The notes under the pieces: generated by a model
Told to the model about the DNA's origin: nothing
What the model saw: only the letters and a program-made list of their open reading frames with translations
The model's database searches: none
Program-made: the position numbers and the translations under genes
Source of the DNA: a virus
IMG/VR virus record: IMGVR_UViG_3300027896_000014
Location: 81,244 to 145,243 of that record
Reading direction: 5' to 3' (one strand)
DNA length: 64,000 nucleotides
Part shown: piece after piece, positions 26,640 to 34,995 of the stretch
Layout of the letters: every line of letters starts with the position of its first letter
Numbering within the stretch: the stretch's first letter is position 1

Positions 26640-26945
26640 TCACCTCGCTTGAAAATTCCTCACTCCAATATTTCCACGACTCACCAACCTCATCGGTCTC
26701 CAGATAGGTAATGACCGCACTTGCCCATCGGTGTTTCGCATCTTCATCACCCGGTCAAATTTTGGTTTCTCTTTGGACAGATTAGATAAATCCTCTTTTT
26801 CCTTTTCCCTTTGGAGCTGAGTAAGAGTAAGAAGCAAACGGTCCAGTTGATTATTGTTCGCCCCGTCCGTGCTTGTCGTGGAGCCGGCGCTCGGCAAATA
26901 AGTGGCCGTGGTCCGGTCCGATGTTACTATGTATAGAGGCACCAT
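26640..26945 (-). CDS. Small virion-cluster protein (101 aa)
   Basis: Start at ATG 26945 behind GGGAGGAAGAAG. A short hydrophobic beginning, a serine/threonine/asparagine linker, a helix (LDRLLLTLTQLQREKEKEDL) and a basic C-terminus. Position suggests a minor head protein. Confidence 0.5.
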   Translation of the reverse strand: MVPLYIVTSDRTTATYLPSAGSTTSTDGANNNQLDRLLLTLTQLQREKEKEDLSNLSKEKPKFDRVMKMRNTDGQVRSLPIWRPMRLVSRGNIGVRNFQAR

Positions 26946-26986
26946 CTTCTTCCTCCCCTCCATTGGAGTATATTACTTGAAATACC

Positions 26987-27751
26987 TCACTTATAATAAA
27001 TCGTGACGTAGGCCGTGCCACCAATTGGGTAATAATGTGCTGTCACACCCCCGTCGTTCAAATTGGATGTGCCTTCTACAAACCCTCCAGATACCGTTGA
27101 CATCACGGTGACGTATCCCATGTCTGCCGATGATGCCGGGAGAGCTGATAGGGCTGCGATAGCAAGAGCTTCGGAGTCATAACCGGTCCCGTTGGCCGAT
27201 CCAGGGGTTACAGTTATTGTTCCGGCAGCAACGATTGAAAATCTGTAGATACCCCATTTGTTTTGAGGGATAGTCCCTACTGCCAGAGCAGTTCCGGCTG
27301 CCGCACCTTTCGAATATCCCGTTCCTGCAATATTGAAGTTAAAAGCACCATTCGCTACAGTCGTTGTCGGGCTCCCGATAGCCAGAGCGGTCCCTCCTGG
27401 TGCCCCAGCCAAGGTTAGAGTAACCACGCACCCCTCGAAGATTGGATAGTCAGCATCATTCGTCTCACCAGCTTCCCTATCCTTTAGCAAAGCAGGAGGT
27501 GAAATCTGATTTTGCGTTAAAGATGACTTAACATACATCGTGTTACCGTTTGGGTCGGCAACTTTGAATTCTGTCGCAACCGTATTTGCCCAGTTTGGGA
27601 TCTCGATCAGAGTTACGACCGCTTTCCCAGGAGATACCGAATAACTGGGAGGACCGACTCCCCCTTTGATGATAAAGTTTTTTGTGGTGTCAGTCGGAAC
27701 AAACACCAATGCGTGCCTTGGAATATCCCGAAGTCTTTTATTGGCGCCCAT
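26987..27751 (-). CDS. Beta-rich structural protein (254 aa)
   Basis: ATG at 27751 behind ATAGGAGGCAAAA. Glycine-, threonine- and alanine-rich with repeats of the kind GTALAIGSPTTTVANG and GTALAVGTIPQ. Probably a head or tail beta protein, between the portal module and the capsid module. Confidence 0.55.
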   Translation of the reverse strand: MGANKRLRDIPRHALVFVPTDTTKNFIIKGGVGPPSYSVSPGKAVVTLIEIPNWANTVATEFKVADPNGNTMYVKSSLTQNQISPPALLKDREAGETNDADYPIFEGCVVTLTLAGAPGGTALAIGSPTTTVANGAFNFNIAGTGYSKGAAAGTALAVGTIPQNKWGIYRFSIVAAGTITVTPGSANGTGYDSEALAIAALSALPASSADMGYVTVMSTVSGGFVEGTSNLNDGGVTAHYYPIGGTAYVTIYYK

Positions 27752-27760
27752 TTTTGCCTC

Positions 27761-28120
27761 CTATTTTATTGAAGCCATACCCTGATTCTTCCCACCATAC
27801 CAATCTTGTTTTCCCCAAAATTGGTCGGCCCTTCCGCAACTAACTATGAACTCTAAAACGTTGGCGATATTGTGAGTAGCATCGGAGAGAAATTTAAACA
27901 GGATACAATGTGTTTTCTTCAAGTCTCCGAGAATCCTACAGATAATAAACCACTCGAACATCTCGTGGACCGCCACACCAATCTGTTTCAATTTCTCCTG
28001 GCCAGGAGTCCATATGTAAATGTCGCCTCCGGATGTCCACCAGCCCATTTCCTCACTGAGCCATGCCTCCTGATATTCGTCCTTGAAGTATTGATCTTGA
28101 TCGGTAAAGATGAATTTCAA
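27761..28120 (-). CDS. Metal-binding-like protein with HEMFE motif (119 aa)
   Basis: ATG at 28120. Residues 52-60 read VHEMFEWFI, an HExxE-type pattern on a helix, followed by a second histidine-bearing helix (THNIANVLEF). This is the layout of small phage metallopeptidase-like proteins, though a third ligand is not certain. It lies just downstream of the ATP-grasp-like gene. Confidence 0.45.
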   Translation of the reverse strand: MKFIFTDQDQYFKDEYQEAWLSEEMGWWTSGGDIYIWTPGQEKLKQIGVAVHEMFEWFIICRILGDLKKTHCILFKFLSDATHNIANVLEFIVSCGRADQFWGKQDWYGGKNQGMASIK

Positions 28121-28129
28121 GTTTCCCCC

Positions 28130-29548
28130 CTAAAACCTAAAGTCGTCTCCCTTCATGGCATTCACTTCTTTGATAATTTGAAGCACGTCCGTCTCGAACT
28201 TTGCAGGAAAGGAGCTATTGGCCATTTCGATCTGGGAAGCAATCTTACTGGCCGCATCTACTGCGGCTTTCGGAGTTTTCCCGTATCCCATCGCCGTCGC
28301 TACGACGTGATCACCCGGATCGAACCAATGGTCTCCTGCCTTTTGTACGATACGCCTGAATCCCATGTCTTTTCTTATTTCTTTCGGGAAATGAATCACT
28401 TCCCACGTCTTAATGTCATCGGTATAAACTCCGACCTGGGTGACATAGCCGGGCTCCACTTCCGCTCGGACGTTCTGACCGGCCGCAATCTTATAGGTAT
28501 ATTCTGGAAAGTTCTTTATGTATCTTGACTGAATCGCACCGCAGGGCCAGGCATCACGAGACGTTGGATCGTGGACTCTAACTTTCTTTCCGTCCCAAAA
28601 GAACTCAAAGCTGATATTGCCGTGATAACCGGATTTGATGAGAGAAGGCTTTATTTTGTTTAGGATATGCTCATCGATCCCATTCTCCTCCACCCAAACT
28701 CCGATTGTTCCCTCTCCTTTCACTTCTATCGTGTAGAGGAAAGGCCGGATATAATCCCTTCCATTGAAACCGACATCGACACCCAATTCTTTGCCTGGGC
28801 ATGATCGCTGAATCAAAATCTCAAGGTCCTCACGGAATGGCCCAAAACCGGCCTGTTCGAGCGCCACGGCCATCTGTACTCGATTTTTCACGCCCTTCCC
28901 TGTCTCTTTATTGCCTCTATACTCTCCAACTTTTGGGAAGAAGAGAGTCTTGCCATCGGTGTGTTTATCCATGTACTCAAAAGCCTCATCAAAACCATGG
29001 ACAACATCTCCATCGGGGACGCCGACGCCCATCTCTTGAAGCCGCTGCCATCCCTTCACACGGTTATTTTCATTCTCGGTCCACCAGAAGGAAGGACCAT
29101 AAACGATTTTCCCCTCATCACGCCAGATATCGGCATCCTTCCCGAAACAACAATCCGAGATATAAATAAAATCCTTTTGGGCAGCTTCCATCATGCTGTG
29201 GATCTTGTGAAGCCCCTTAAAGCCATATCCCGAGATTTGGTTCTCGATCGACGGGTAGGCTGCGGCACCGGCAATAAAGTAATACACTTCAAACTCCCTC
29301 ATGAGTGCCAGGGCGTGATCAATCCCTAAATTGGTGTCGATGAAGCCAACGGTCCGTGGCATTCCATGTTCCCGCTTAGGCATAGAAATAGCCTTGGTCG
29401 CTTTTGCCGTCTGATAATTGGCGATTTCTGCATAGGAATATCCCTCTTTGTGTGCCTCTTCGACCTTAAAACCCGTAAATCCAGCGAGATAAAAGGCTAT
29501 CTCCCGGTATGAATGACCCTCTTTTCTTTGGGCCTCGACATCGTACAT
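28130..29548 (-). CDS. ATP-grasp-like ligase in the portal region (472 aa)
   Basis: The start overlaps the portal stop (TAATG). Residues 8-45 hold two copies of the G-[HY]-S-Y-x-E-I-A motif (KEGHSYREIAFYLA, KEGYSYAEIANYQ). Residues 60-380 resemble the GARS/CarB class of ATP-grasp folds: ELGVDVGFNGRDYIRPF, TIEVKGEGTIGVWVEENG, and the metal-binding strand FEFFWDGKKVRVHDPTSR. Substrate unknown; phage versions are uncharacterised as far as I know. A peptide-tagging role is only a guess. Confidence 0.6.
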   Translation of the reverse strand: MYDVEAQRKEGHSYREIAFYLAGFTGFKVEEAHKEGYSYAEIANYQTAKATKAISMPKREHGMPRTVGFIDTNLGIDHALALMREFEVYYFIAGAAAYPSIENQISGYGFKGLHKIHSMMEAAQKDFIYISDCCFGKDADIWRDEGKIVYGPSFWWTENENNRVKGWQRLQEMGVGVPDGDVVHGFDEAFEYMDKHTDGKTLFFPKVGEYRGNKETGKGVKNRVQMAVALEQAGFGPFREDLEILIQRSCPGKELGVDVGFNGRDYIRPFLYTIEVKGEGTIGVWVEENGIDEHILNKIKPSLIKSGYHGNISFEFFWDGKKVRVHDPTSRDAWPCGAIQSRYIKNFPEYTYKIAAGQNVRAEVEPGYVTQVGVYTDDIKTWEVIHFPKEIRKDMGFRRIVQKAGDHWFDPGDHVVATAMGYGKTPKAAVDAASKIASQIEMANSSFPAKFETDVLQIIKEVNAMKGDDFRF

Positions 29549-31356
29549 TATTGTCCCTCAAATGCGGAAAGGGGTCTACGCGTAGGTTCCCCTTCACCGG
29601 GGGCCAAAGCCCCGGGAACCAAACCAGCTCCACCGGCAGTCGGCGGAGGCGCCTGATCAAGTGCCTCTGCCTGGTCATCCGTCATAATGAAGTCCGGGTC
29701 ATGAAACCCGAACGCATTAACTTCGTGTTTTAGAAGCTTATACGGCTTAAAATACTTACCGAATGTGGAGCTTTCTGCCTGCTTAAGAAAGGCTTGATAC
29801 ATTTGAATAAGCTGACTATTCTTGATTGCGGCAGATATCCCCATGATCTTAATATCGCAATTGGCCTTCAACATCTCCTTGCGTTGTTCAATGGACATCT
29901 GAGCGAACTTTTGAGCATTCGGATTGTTTTTCATAACACGGGAAATACTGGGATCTGAGTATTCATTCCAGTTCAGGACCACTACCTCTAAAGCAGCTCT
30001 AATCGTATTGACCGCACCTTCTTCTATATCCTCACCTATTGAATCGAAGACTGTCATGGACTGACCGAGCAATATCTCAGCCTCTCCCTTTGTTTTTTGG
30101 CTTTTAGTTCCACGTTGGCCAGCTGCTAATTGAGTAAGCATTGAGGAAGCTTCCCGGCGTTGGTCCCAGTGTTGAAGCGTGGCCAGCGTTTCGTTGCTTG
30201 AGGGACTCGTGTAAACCTCCTTAACCACCGGTTGGCCAGGTGGCGCATCTTGCCTACGAAAGACCGTCTTACCAGGAAACATGGCAACATCCGTAGGGTC
30301 CTCGAGATCCATCCGGTTTAGTTCTCGAAGTTTATTGACCCGCCACGAGAGATCGTCGATATGGAGGCTCATTAAGTTGCAGCTATTAAGCCACAGAAGA
30401 AGAGAGGTCTCAATAACTCCGTGTCCCTCAAACGTAAATAAATCTGGAAGGGGGGAAAAAGATATGCCTGGCCATCGCATCGTCACGAAAGGATTTGGTT
30501 CAGGATTTCGGATCAAAACATCTCCTGCCACGGTAAACCTGGCATTATCGAGGAGAAGTTCTCCCGATTTATCCAAAATAACGCCCCAATGCTCGATCAA
30601 CCTCACGGCTTTTCTAAAACTGCTTCGTTGATAATATTGACCTTTCCTGCGGGCCCGTTTTTCCGCAGTTTCCTGGCCCCAGCTCGATTCATTGGCCGTG
30701 ACCTCATTCAACCTCACATACCGTCCACCGAGTTTTTTGACCTTCCATAAATCAAGCCACTCCACATGATCCCAGTAATCTCCCGACCATGGCTCCCGTG
30801 GCGATGCATCCGAATCCCGATAGATCTGCCATGGAGGAACGAGAGAAAAAACCAACCCCTTTCCTGGAACCCACCTCGGAATCATCTCATGGGATTGACC
30901 GATCGCAAAACCGAGTTCTGTTCCATCAGAAAACGCAGTATCTAGGTGGGCGTGTTGAGGATTGAACCAAAACTCAGAAGCATCTCTAAGGAAAGAGGCA
31001 ATCCATTTTTCATTCTCATCATCTGGATTCACCGCCTCGATTTTATACCAATCTGGCTGGCGAAGTGCTTTTCGGATAATCGCCACTCCCTGTTTAACCG
31101 TGGAGGTCATATCCCCAGTTGTCATTTTGGCCTGCCAATCTTCTTTCTCCGAATAATCAATATCTGCCTTGTAAGCCCTATAGCACTGATCCCAGAGATA
31201 TCTAACTTCTAAGTTGGCTTGCTCTGACTCCGTAATGCAGCTATGAGCGAAGTCAACAAATGTGTCAGGATCTTCGACACCATAAGCCGATGCTGCCTCT
31301 TCACGTTCCGCCAGCTCTTGATCATCCCACCCCTGGGTCCCTGCATCATTCGCCAT
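29548..31356 (-). CDS. Portal protein, podovirus type (602 aa)
   Basis: ATG at 31356. Features: STVKQGVAIIRKALRQPDWYKIEAVNPDDE, a central wing and stem (ASSMLTQLAAGQRGTKSQKTKGEAEIL around residues 395-425), and a long C-terminal helical region. The order terminase ... portal ... scaffold, capsid is standard. Its last residues (RRPLSAFEGQ) echo the PLSxF tails of small downstream genes. A palindrome and a terminator precede it, so it opens a transcription unit. Confidence 0.85.
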   Translation of the reverse strand: MANDAGTQGWDDQELAEREEAASAYGVEDPDTFVDFAHSCITESEQANLEVRYLWDQCYRAYKADIDYSEKEDWQAKMTTGDMTSTVKQGVAIIRKALRQPDWYKIEAVNPDDENEKWIASFLRDASEFWFNPQHAHLDTAFSDGTELGFAIGQSHEMIPRWVPGKGLVFSLVPPWQIYRDSDASPREPWSGDYWDHVEWLDLWKVKKLGGRYVRLNEVTANESSWGQETAEKRARRKGQYYQRSSFRKAVRLIEHWGVILDKSGELLLDNARFTVAGDVLIRNPEPNPFVTMRWPGISFSPLPDLFTFEGHGVIETSLLLWLNSCNLMSLHIDDLSWRVNKLRELNRMDLEDPTDVAMFPGKTVFRRQDAPPGQPVVKEVYTSPSSNETLATLQHWDQRREASSMLTQLAAGQRGTKSQKTKGEAEILLGQSMTVFDSIGEDIEEGAVNTIRAALEVVVLNWNEYSDPSISRVMKNNPNAQKFAQMSIEQRKEMLKANCDIKIMGISAAIKNSQLIQMYQAFLKQAESSTFGKYFKPYKLLKHEVNAFGFHDPDFIMTDDQAEALDQAPPPTAGGAGLVPGALAPGEGEPTRRPLSAFEGQ

Positions 31357-31366
31357 AAATCGTCCC

Positions 31367-31380
31367 TACGCATTTGCGTA
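31367..31380. promoter_or_regulatory. Palindrome copy 5 upstream of the portal gene
   Basis: TACGCATTTGCGTA, 11-24 bases ahead of the portal ATG and just after a strong terminator. The flank after it on the minus strand (TAGGGA) is the same as at copy 8. Confidence 0.7.
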
Positions 31381-31391
31381 TGTTCAGAAAT

Positions 31392-31436
31392 AAAAAAACC
31401 CCTTGCTCAAGGACTTTCGATCCTCAAACAAGGGGT
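31392..31436 (-). terminator. Strong intrinsic terminator before the portal gene
   Basis: A 16-base near-perfect stem (ACCCCTTG... with ...CAAGGGGT) followed on the minus strand by seven T residues. It ends the transcript of the small-gene region to the right. Confidence 0.9.
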
Positions 31437-31467
31437 CTCAAATATCTCATTGAAATGAGGTTGGAGA

Positions 31468-31710
31468 CTATCCTTTCAGATTAATTCTCTTCCTCAGTCC
31501 CTTTTCGTTTTTCTCGTAATCACTGATCCCTCCCTGATTTAGGTGAATGGTTACTGATCCCGTAAAACTACTTCCGATGATTCCGAGCATTGAGAGAGAA
31601 TTTACGATGTTCTGTTCGTATTCATCTCTCCCATTTTGAATTCTGTGATTTGTATACTCTAAACCAATTGGTTTGTCAAGCCTTTTTTTAATTGGGGTGG
31701 ATTTTACCAT
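31468..31710 (-). CDS. Unknown small protein (80 aa)
   Basis: ATG at 31710; last gene before the terminator. Basic N-terminus, a threonine/glycine strand region (GIIGSSFTGSVTIHLNQGG), then a lysine-rich end. No family recognised. Confidence 0.5.
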   Translation of the reverse strand: MVKSTPIKKRLDKPIGLEYTNHRIQNGRDEYEQNIVNSLSMLGIIGSSFTGSVTIHLNQGGISDYEKNEKGLRKRINLKG

Positions 31711-31717
31711 CGGGGTT

Positions 31718-32023
31718 CTATCCTATTTCAATGGATCTAATTGATTCTATCCTTCCAACTTCGCCATTAAAAGGTGACATGCTTCTTAAATATTTAGCAT
31801 CGGCAGTCTGTTCATATCTTCGCTTTGACTGCTCATAATAATATTTCACTTTAGCATAGCTTTGTCCTTTCGTAGCTCTCCAAATCTTTCTCGATACCAC
31901 CCATAGCTTGATCCAGCTCATGTTACCCCCTTTCAAACAGCATCCCTTCATCACCGGCATCCGGTTCATGGTTTGAAAGCTGAAAGTCTTTTCGTAACGT
32001 TTAATCCGATCTGCGAGTGACAT
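31718..32023 (-). CDS. Small protein ending in a capsid-protein-like signature (101 aa)
   Basis: ATG at 32023 (MSLADRIKRYEKTF); an internal ATG at residue 54 (MSWIKLW) also has its own GGGGG ribosome site, so two products are possible. The last 17 residues, FNGEVGRIESIRSIEIG, align closely with residues around 228-242 of the major capsid protein (SEVGKIESIRCIEI). The body is basic and aromatic, unlike capsid protein. It may be a truncated paralogue or a capsid-interface mimic. Confidence 0.55.
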   Translation of the reverse strand: MSLADRIKRYEKTFSFQTMNRMPVMKGCCLKGGNMSWIKLWVVSRKIWRATKGQSYAKVKYYYEQSKRRYEQTADAKYLRSMSPFNGEVGRIESIRSIEIG

Positions 32024-32156
32024 CTTTGTGCCTAAACCTCCTGCCCTTGTAGGCCTTGCGGTCCCGTAACCGTCTCTCACGCATTAACTTCGTGAATGTT
32101 TTGGCCTCGGAGAGGCAACGACCCACATACTTTTCAGTCTCTCTTTGATTAGACAT
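32001..32156 (-). CDS. Small basic protein (51 aa)
   Basis: ATG at 32156, TAA at 32001, overlapping the next gene. Highly basic (RERRLRDRKAYKGRRFRHK) after a short helix. RNA or DNA binding is likely by charge; nothing more can be said. Confidence 0.5.
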   Translation of the reverse strand: MSNQRETEKYVGRCLSEAKTFTKLMRERRLRDRKAYKGRRFRHKDVTRRSD

Positions 32157-32170
32157 TTTGCCTCACTCTT

Positions 32171-32377
32171 TTACAACTTTACAATATTCATTGCGATAAA
32201 GGTCAACCCCGTGAACCGAAAAGTCAAGGTATTCGGATCAACCTGGAAGTTCGGAACGTAGGCACACGAATATTTCTTAACCATAGCTTCAAATTCTTCC
32301 TTACAGGCTTGAGACCGCTGCATATCCGAGAGCGCCCCTTCCACTCCCCGGCCTTCGACATTGATAATACCTTCCAT
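32171..32377 (-). CDS. Unknown small protein (68 aa)
   Basis: ATG at 32377 after AAAAGGAGGGTAAGAAC. Short, with a helix (DMQRSQACKEEFEAMVKKY) and a beta C-terminus. The ORF is open further upstream but the ribosome site fixes this start. Confidence 0.5.
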   Translation of the reverse strand: MEGIINVEGRGVEGALSDMQRSQACKEEFEAMVKKYSCAYVPNFQVDPNTLTFRFTGLTFIAMNIVKL

Positions 32378-32393
32378 GTTCTTACCCTCCTTT

Positions 32394-32699
32394 TTAATTA
32401 ATTTTAGATGCTTTTTCATTCTCGCATGTTTTCGCCTCTGCGCATTCCTTCCCATTTTCCTTTGCCTCTCCAAAAATGTAAGCCCCACCGGTGGGACAGT
32501 CAGGATCAATTCTAACCACCATTCCATGTACTTCGAGCACCATTTTGTGGTTCCTTCCTTCGGCTCGGTTGACCTCGTTCAATAGGGTCTCATTAGCCAG
32601 AGGAGACAGATATACCCATTTGGGCGTAAGGCCCAAATCTTCCAGCTTTCGTTTCGCTGTTAGGATCGTGTCACGAATTGAAGTTGTCACCTTATGCAC
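32394..32699 (-). CDS. Unknown phage protein, GTG start (101 aa)
   Basis: GTG at 32699 behind AAGGTGTGATCG. Alpha/beta beginning (TSIRDTILTAKRKLEDLGLTPKWVYLSP) and a beta hairpin (MVLEVHGMVVRIDPDCPTGGAYIFG), then a charged tail with three cysteines. No known family to me. Confidence 0.5.
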   Translation of the reverse strand: MHKVTTSIRDTILTAKRKLEDLGLTPKWVYLSPLANETLLNEVNRAEGRNHKMVLEVHGMVVRIDPDCPTGGAYIFGEAKENGKECAEAKTCENEKASKIN

Positions 32700-32729
32700 C
32701 GATCACACCTTTTCATGCGTCCTCCATTT

Positions 32730-32933
32730 TTAGTCGGCCGTTAATGGAATAATTACTTTCATATGACTCGGCCATCCAAAAATAAGCCTCTTCCTAGAAT
32801 TGTACTCCCAAATACAGTCAGAATCTTCTATACGCTCCCATCCTTCAATCCTACGGGCATCTGCGTAAACCTCATCGAGGGAGCGCTTTCTCCTGCATAG
32901 ACGACCAAAGGAAATTCCGAGTCCGAAACTCAT
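32730..32933 (-). CDS. Unknown small basic protein (67 aa)
   Basis: ATG at 32933 after GAGAGGAAAGA, overlapping the capsid-paralogue stop by four bases (ATGA). Basic start, then WERIEDSDCIWEYNSRKRLIFGWPS, possibly one small beta sheet. Confidence 0.45.
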   Translation of the reverse strand: MSFGLGISFGRLCRRKRSLDEVYADARRIEGWERIEDSDCIWEYNSRKRLIFGWPSHMKVIIPLTAD

Positions 32934-33712
32934 TCTTTCCTCTCCGGGATGTGAAGGACGTTCTGGCCACCAAATGCCAGTACGCCAAACCAGGCGATCA
33001 TCGGCATCAATAATCGGAGCTTCGGAGTTTGGACCTCCCTGAATATCAAGCCCTGATCACCGAAAACCACGCCATCACCTGAGAAACAACTTGGATCGGT
33101 ACACTTGATCCAACGAATATTATTATTGGTCTGTCCAACCTCTCCTTGGTACAAAACATCCCCTTCTTTTAGATATTTGCTCCAATTGAAAATCTTGGCA
33201 AACTGCTTGATCCTGCGTATCAGTCTTGAGCCACCGATACCGATGTAACTCATCCCATCGTAGGGTTCTGTTACGGAGTCCATATATCCGGAGACGATAG
33301 CCAGAGTCGCTTCCATCTCGGACCATTTAGCTCGAGGAATCAATCTCTTTATTAAAACTCTGGATCTGGTAATGTCCACGGAACCTAATCTCAAGGCATG
33401 GGCGCAACAACGGTCAAGAACAGTTCTTAGTTGTCGGATCAAGCGCTTTTGTATTGGATTTGCTGAATCAAATACTATAAACGGTGTGAAATTGGCCGGC
33501 AGGTTAAGGCCACGCCCTACCTCAGCTACTTTAATAGGAATCTTTCTTATCCTTCTCGTCGTCTTGTCAAATCGCTTTACCACTTCCTTTTTAGGATCGA
33601 CGGCGGCCGCAAACTGGACTATTTCGGCCTGCCTAATAGCCGCATACCTTAACGCTGAAGATGCAGGATTACACTCAAAATAGCCTTCTCCATATTCCCA
33701 TCTCCAAGTCAT
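32930..33712 (-). CDS. Paralogue of the major capsid protein (260 aa)
   Basis: ATG at 33712 behind AGGAGGGTGAAGAA. The C-terminal 120 residues follow the N4-gp56 capsid pattern in order: EPYDGMSYIGIGGS (capsid: DPYEGDDYIGLLAT), SKYLKEGDVLYQGEVGQ (QYLREGDVFHNSEVGK), GDGVVFGDQGLIF (GEGIIFGDDFAAM), MIAWFGVLAFG (AAWYGVIGLG). The N-terminal arm differs and is shorter. It could be a minor capsid subunit or a decoy; it is 11 kb away from the capsid gene, so not a simple tandem copy. Confidence 0.7.
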   Translation of the reverse strand: MTWRWEYGEGYFECNPASSALRYAAIRQAEIVQFAAAVDPKKEVVKRFDKTTRRIRKIPIKVAEVGRGLNLPANFTPFIVFDSANPIQKRLIRQLRTVLDRCCAHALRLGSVDITRSRVLIKRLIPRAKWSEMEATLAIVSGYMDSVTEPYDGMSYIGIGGSRLIRRIKQFAKIFNWSKYLKEGDVLYQGEVGQTNNNIRWIKCTDPSCFSGDGVVFGDQGLIFREVQTPKLRLLMPMIAWFGVLAFGGQNVLHIPERKE

Positions 33713-33739
33713 TTCTTCACCCTCCTCGCACTCCCATCC

Positions 33740-34129
33740 TCAGCTATGCGATCCCTGCGCCCGATATCCAAAGATAAAATTTGGCTTCTCATCAGCACGA
33801 TCACAAAAGGTCTTCCAAAAAGTTATTCTCCAAATCTTTTCGCCCGGAACACCACTTTTATTAACTTGCCAAAGCAATGACACATCACGAACCGGAAGAC
33901 CATAATCATGCAAAGCTGCCAGTGCCCCAAATCCATTCGCATCGTCAGCCGTTGCGATAAGGTCTATCGTCGGCCTATCATAGCTGTGTCCCTTACCTCC
34001 CTGACAAGATTGACATGTCTCAAAACACTTTGCATGGAGAACCCGCACGGCAAATCTAATCCCTTGATCAAGCTCCTGATACCAAGCCTCTGACGCCATA
34101 TGGTCTCTAATCGGAACCTTATTTTCCAT
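33740..34129 (-). CDS. Conserved phage protein with CxxC (129 aa)
   Basis: ATG at 34129, overlapping the upstream stop. Contains IRFAVRVLHAKCFETCQSCQGGKGHSY, a small CxxC motif in a pattern I have seen in many phage hypotheticals, then TIDLIATADDANGFGALAALHDYGLPVRDVS. Function unknown. Confidence 0.55.
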   Translation of the reverse strand: MENKVPIRDHMASEAWYQELDQGIRFAVRVLHAKCFETCQSCQGGKGHSYDRPTIDLIATADDANGFGALAALHDYGLPVRDVSLLWQVNKSGVPGEKIWRITFWKTFCDRADEKPNFIFGYRAQGSHS

Positions 34130-34304
34130 CTTTCACTCTTCTTAAGCTCCCATCCTCAGCCACATAGTATTCCTGACCGTTCATATCAGTCCAGGTTTCT
34201 CCCGGCTTTAAGAACTTACATTTATCCCTGAAGTCCAAGGTGCAACCCTTCTCATGTGGGTCGTGGCTATGGGGATGGAATGGCTTTTTGTCCCGTGGTA
34301 GCAT
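34119..34304 (-). CDS. Unknown small protein (61 aa)
   Basis: ATG at 34304 behind GAAGGGAAGGATAACC. Histidine-rich start (FHPHSHDPHEKG), two cysteines, then GETWTDMNGQEYYVAEDGSLRRV, a small beta unit. Overlaps both neighbours. Confidence 0.45.
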   Translation of the reverse strand: MLPRDKKPFHPHSHDPHEKGCTLDFRDKCKFLKPGETWTDMNGQEYYVAEDGSLRRVKDGK

Positions 34305-34527
34305 GGTTATCCTTCCCTTCGTCCTCTTGTTTAACGATCCTCAGTATTTTTTCTTCGGCAATTCGCATAAATAGGTGAAATTTGGATTCGAAGTCATCTG
34401 CCGGCACTCTCATTTCAAAGTTGTGTTCTATCTTCCCACCAACCTTGGCTTTAACAGAGCAACGTATGTGCCCTGCAGGAAATTCTTCCGGTCTGACTCT
34501 CACGATAATATCATCAAGAATTCTCAT
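34267..34527 (-). CDS. Unknown small protein (86 aa)
   Basis: ATG at 34527 after TAAGGAGATGAA. Begins with beta strands (DDIIVRVRPEEFPAGHIRCSVKAKVGGK), then a helix. Typical short phage accessory protein. Confidence 0.45.
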   Translation of the reverse strand: MRILDDIIVRVRPEEFPAGHIRCSVKAKVGGKIEHNFEMRVPADDFESKFHLFMRIAEEKILRIVKQEDEGKDNHATTGQKAIPSP

Positions 34528-34536
34528 TTCATCTCC

Positions 34537-34854
34537 TTATAGTAAGACGTTCGCCAAATAGACCAGAATGCTAAGATGGATCGCCTGATCAAAGCCAATG
34601 AGAACAAAGAACCAATGCATCTCTCCTTTTTGCCAGAGGTATGCAGTTCCCCTGGAAGTAATTCCGTCCACGATGAGATGCGTGGCTCCAATGATGATTG
34701 CAAAGAGGACCCCACACCACACAAAGCACGAGGTGTAGACCAACGCATGAAAGCTCAACCACTTAAGGCTCTTGCTTTTGTTCATAGCCATTGTGTGGCT
34801 TTGGAACAGTAGATCTCCCACGAAATGTACCCAAATGAATAGAAGAATAATCAT
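34537..34854 (-). CDS. DUF3307-like membrane protein (105 aa)
   Basis: ATG at 34854 behind AGGAGGCAATAAC. Three or four hydrophobic segments (MIILLFIWVHFVGDLLFQS, SFHALVYTSCFVWCGVLFA, FFVLIGFDQAIHLSIL). The pattern HFVGDLLFQSHTMAMNKSKSL with conserved H/D residues matches DUF3307 family inner-membrane proteins, found in many phages; role unknown. Confidence 0.65.
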   Translation of the reverse strand: MIILLFIWVHFVGDLLFQSHTMAMNKSKSLKWLSFHALVYTSCFVWCGVLFAIIIGATHLIVDGITSRGTAYLWQKGEMHWFFVLIGFDQAIHLSILVYLANVLL

Positions 34855-34855
34855 G

Positions 34856-34993
34856 TTATTGCCTCCTGGCATTCACGATCTCTTCAAGCGTCCCGATCGG
34901 TGGACCGAGCCTTTCTGATACAACCTTGGAAATGTGCTCTACGAACCTAGCATACCACTTATCCCCAAACTTCTCCTTGAATCGTTTAATCAT
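34856..34993 (-). CDS. Small protein (45 aa)
   Basis: ATG at 34993, TAA at 34856, followed by the DUF3307 gene one base later. Basic helix (MIKRFKEKFGDKWYARFVEHISK) and a second helix. The 14-bp palindrome sits three bases before its start codon. Confidence 0.5.
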   Translation of the reverse strand: MIKRFKEKFGDKWYARFVEHISKVVSERLGPPIGTLEEIVNARRQ

Positions 34994-34995
34994 TT

